Origin: Methanocorpusculum sp.
Lineage (GTDB): Archaea > Halobacteriota > Methanomicrobia > Methanomicrobiales > Methanocorpusculaceae
NCBI GenBank assembly: GCA_017622255.1
Contig: JAGARL010000257.1
Location: 1-6,355 of the forward strand
Length of the DNA: 6,355 nt
Reading direction: 5' to 3'
Shown here: piece by piece, positions 4,945 through 6,355 of the stretch
How positions within the stretch are numbered: the first letter of the stretch is position 1
Layout of the letters: every line of letters begins with the position of its first letter
Made by a program: the position numbers and the translations under genes
Notes under the pieces: model-generated
Seen by the model: the letters and a program-made list of their open reading frames with translations, nothing else
Told to the model about the DNA's origin: nothing
Databases searched by the model: none

Positions 4945-6174
4945 ATGCTGTCTCTGCTTGCAGGAACGCTTATCGGCGCACTCCTCGGAGCGCTTTCCGG
5001 GCTGATTCCGGGACTGCACGCGAATACGTTTGCCGGGATTGTATCAGCCGCGGCTGTACCGCTCGCGTTTGTGCTCGGGGCTGACAGCATCTGCTGTCTG
5101 CTTGTCTCCTGCATGATTGTGCATACGTTCTTAGATGCCGTGCCGTCAACATTTATCGGCGTTCCGGATGCAGACACAGTGCTTTCCGTCCTTCCCGCAC
5201 ACCAGCTCTACCTTGCCGGAAACGGCGAAGAGGCAGTGCGCCTTTCTGCCCTTGGAAGCCTGTGGGGTTTTGTCTATGCGCTTCCGGTGTTTGCGGCATT
5301 CTTTTTCATCCTCCCGCACTTCCAGAGTGAAATTGACTGGGCAGTTGCGCTGATTATTTTAACTGCGGCAGGGCTGTTGATTGTATTTTCCAAAACGCCG
5401 GGATGGGCACTCCTGCTGTTTTTCGTCTCCGGCCTGCTCGGCATCTTTTCGATGCGGTTTTCGTATTTTTCTGCCGGCGTGTTCGGCGCAGGCGAGGTTC
5501 TCCTCCCGCTTCTGACAGGACTCTTTGGAATCCCCGTGCTCCTGCATTCCCTGCAGAGCAAAACCGAAGCCGGGACGGAACAGAAGTTTTCGGGACTGGC
5601 GGTTTCAAAAAGAGAAGTGCTGAAAAGCACCATGCGGGGAACACTTGCCGGAGCTGTTGTCGGCTGGCTTCCCGGATTTTCCAGCGGAACGGCAAACGCC
5701 CTTCTTGCCGTACACAAAAGCGGAGAGTATGAATCACGCAGGCCGCGGGAGTATCTGCTTGCAACCTCGGCCGCAAACACCGCAAACGCGGTTTTAGGAA
5801 TTGCGGCACTCTATGCCGTAGGCCGCATGCGCTCAGGGACACTTGCGGCGGTTGCAGAATTTCCGCTTCCCAATATCTTTCTCCTGCTTGCGGCAGCCGC
5901 GGCATCAGCCGTTCTTGGATATCTGCTGACCGTACTGTTTTCCCGCGCGGGACGAAAAGCGGCACAGGTAAATCAGAAGGCGCTCTGCCTCGTCGTTCTG
6001 ATTTTCCTGATTCTTCTCACGGCAGTATTCTGCGGACCGTTTGGACTGCTTCTGCTGATTCTGGCATCCGCCGTCGGCGTGATTCCGGCAAAGCTTGGTG
6101 TTTCCCGGATTTTCTGTATGGGCGCTGTTATGCTCCCGGTGATGCTGTTTTCCTTCGGACTCTTACAGCTTTGA
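4945..6174 (+). CDS. TctA-like (COG1784/DUF112-type) multi-spanning membrane protein, stand-alone
   Basis: The 409-residue protein is strongly hydrophobic, with about ten likely membrane segments and short polar loops. It resembles the TctA family, the large permease of tripartite tricarboxylate transporters. Two related motifs, GLIPGLHANT (19-28) and GWLPGFSSGTAN (240-251), mark the family's internal duplication, with the P-G pair of each half probably lining the transport path. A polar stretch at about 203-228 (SKTEAGTEQK to SKREVLKS) separates the halves. No TctB or periplasmic TctC gene is adjacent: hemD lies upstream in the opposite direction and a dCTP deaminase gene lies downstream. 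The substrate cannot be read from sequence. The ATG at 4945 puts the first motif at the expected position and lies about 29 bases from a TATA-like element. The stop TGA overlaps the convergent gene by 12 bases. Confidence 0.8.
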   Translation: MLSLLAGTLIGALLGALSGLIPGLHANTFAGIVSAAAVPLAFVLGADSICCLLVSCMIVHTFLDAVPSTFIGVPDADTVLSVLPAHQLYLAGNGEEAVRLSALGSLWGFVYALPVFAAFFFILPHFQSEIDWAVALIILTAAGLLIVFSKTPGWALLLFFVSGLLGIFSMRFSYFSAGVFGAGEVLLPLLTGLFGIPVLLHSLQSKTEAGTEQKFSGLAVSKREVLKSTMRGTLAGAVVGWLPGFSSGTANALLAVHKSGEYESRRPREYLLATSAANTANAVLGIAALYAVGRMRSGTLAAVAEFPLPNIFLLLAAAAASAVLGYLLTVLFSRAGRKAAQVNQKALCLVVLIFLILLTAVFCGPFGLLLLILASAVGVIPAKLGVSRIFCMGAVMLPVMLFSFGLLQL

Positions 6175-6355
6175 CTGCACAACGCCGCGGCTGTCCTGAT
6201 ACTGTCCGTTGTAGGCAGACTCGACCTTTCCTTCAACAGCGTGGATGAGCATCTGCACAACCCGCATGCCTTTGGTAACTTCGATATCCTCCGGGCCGTT
6301 GTTTACCTTGCAGAGGGTTATGTTTCCGCGATATCCCGGGTCAATGTAGCCTGCG
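6163..6355 (-). CDS. dcd: dCTP deaminase family protein, C-terminal part (5' end outside window)
   Basis: The last 63 codons of a gene enter from the right edge on the minus strand and end at TAA 6165-6163. The fragment has the conserved trimeric dUTPase/dCTP deaminase core: AGYIDPGYRGNITL at its start, where the family has AG-x-I-x-PG-(W/F/Y)-x-G-x-I/L-TL, then KGMRVVQM, and a C-terminal YNGQYQDSRGVVQSKL tail in the place of the nucleotide-closing lid. Such enzymes deaminate dCTP to dUTP, and in some methanogens also hydrolyse dUTP to dUMP. The catalytic residues lie outside the window, so dCTP deaminase, bifunctional enzyme and dUTPase cannot be told apart. The last codons overlap the convergent TctA-like gene by 12 bases (6163-6174), so there is no room for a terminator between the two coding regions. 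Confidence 0.85.
   Translation of the reverse strand, partial: AGYIDPGYRGNITLCKVNNGPEDIEVTKGMRVVQMLIHAVEGKVESAYNGQYQDSRGVVQSKL

Noticed and set aside
4928..4945. Five-codon upstream ORF (ATG CGA ATT ATT GAG TAA) overlapping the TctA-like start as TAATG
   Set aside because: The predicted transcript begins near 4942-4945, after this ATG, so the small frame would probably not be in the mRNA. The match is easily due to chance.
4888..5019. N-terminal extension of hemD by 44 residues to an ATG at 5019
   Set aside because: The extension has no HemD-like sequence, covers the TATA-like element and runs 75 bases into the divergent TctA-like gene. MLVAITQ at 4887 fits the family's N-terminus.
5354..5965. 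203-residue open frame on the minus strand opposite the TctA-like gene
   Set aside because: Arg/Pro/Ser-rich composition typical of antisense frames in GC-rich membrane-protein genes; no motif and no start signal.

Overview
The window looks like an ordinary chromosomal stretch of a euryarchaeon, most likely a methanogen of the order Methanomicrobiales. The evidence is the protein set: an Nre repair protein ending in a PCNA-binding motif, an archaeal Cbf5-type pseudouridine synthase, archaeal SepF, a single-unit ZPR1 protein, an MCT-1-like PUA protein and an archaeal Rsm22. There are TATA-like elements about 26-30 bases ahead of several start codons, few Shine-Dalgarno sequences, and a tRNA gene without an encoded CCA. 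A Methanocorpusculum-like genome would fit the moderate GC content, but the genus is a guess.

Layout. At the left edge the 3' end of an nre gene (+) meets rsm22 (-) with an 18-base gap that carries an A-tract/T-tract hairpin, probably a shared terminator. Reading leftward on the minus strand, sepF, zpr1 and rsm22 form a tight unit with 6-base gaps and a clear TATA box ahead of sepF. Upstream of that are a PUA-domain RNA-binding protein with its own likely promoter, a tRNA-Ser(GGA) gene, and a hemD-cbf5 pair separated by one base. At 4888-4944 hemD diverges from a TctA-like (COG1784/DUF112-type) membrane protein, and one AT-rich element sits at leaderless-promoter distance from both start codons. 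The TctA-like gene converges on, and overlaps by 12 bases, the 3' end of a dCTP deaminase family gene cut by the right edge.

How the genes fit together. Most concern RNA and translation: Cbf5 (rRNA/tRNA pseudouridine), tRNA-Ser, the PUA protein, ZPR1 and Rsm22. SepF, the FtsZ membrane anchor, is embedded in this set. HemD supplies uroporphyrinogen III for F430, corrinoids and other tetrapyrroles. Nre and the dCTP deaminase concern DNA repair and nucleotide supply. I found no mobile element, CRISPR array, defence island or wholly unknown gene system. The points most worth checking are the shared divergent promoter element, a Cbf5 that is short at both ends, the cysteine cluster of Rsm22, the sepF-zpr1-rsm22 linkage, and the TctA-like transporter without partner subunits. 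No gap between genes exceeds about 100 bases.
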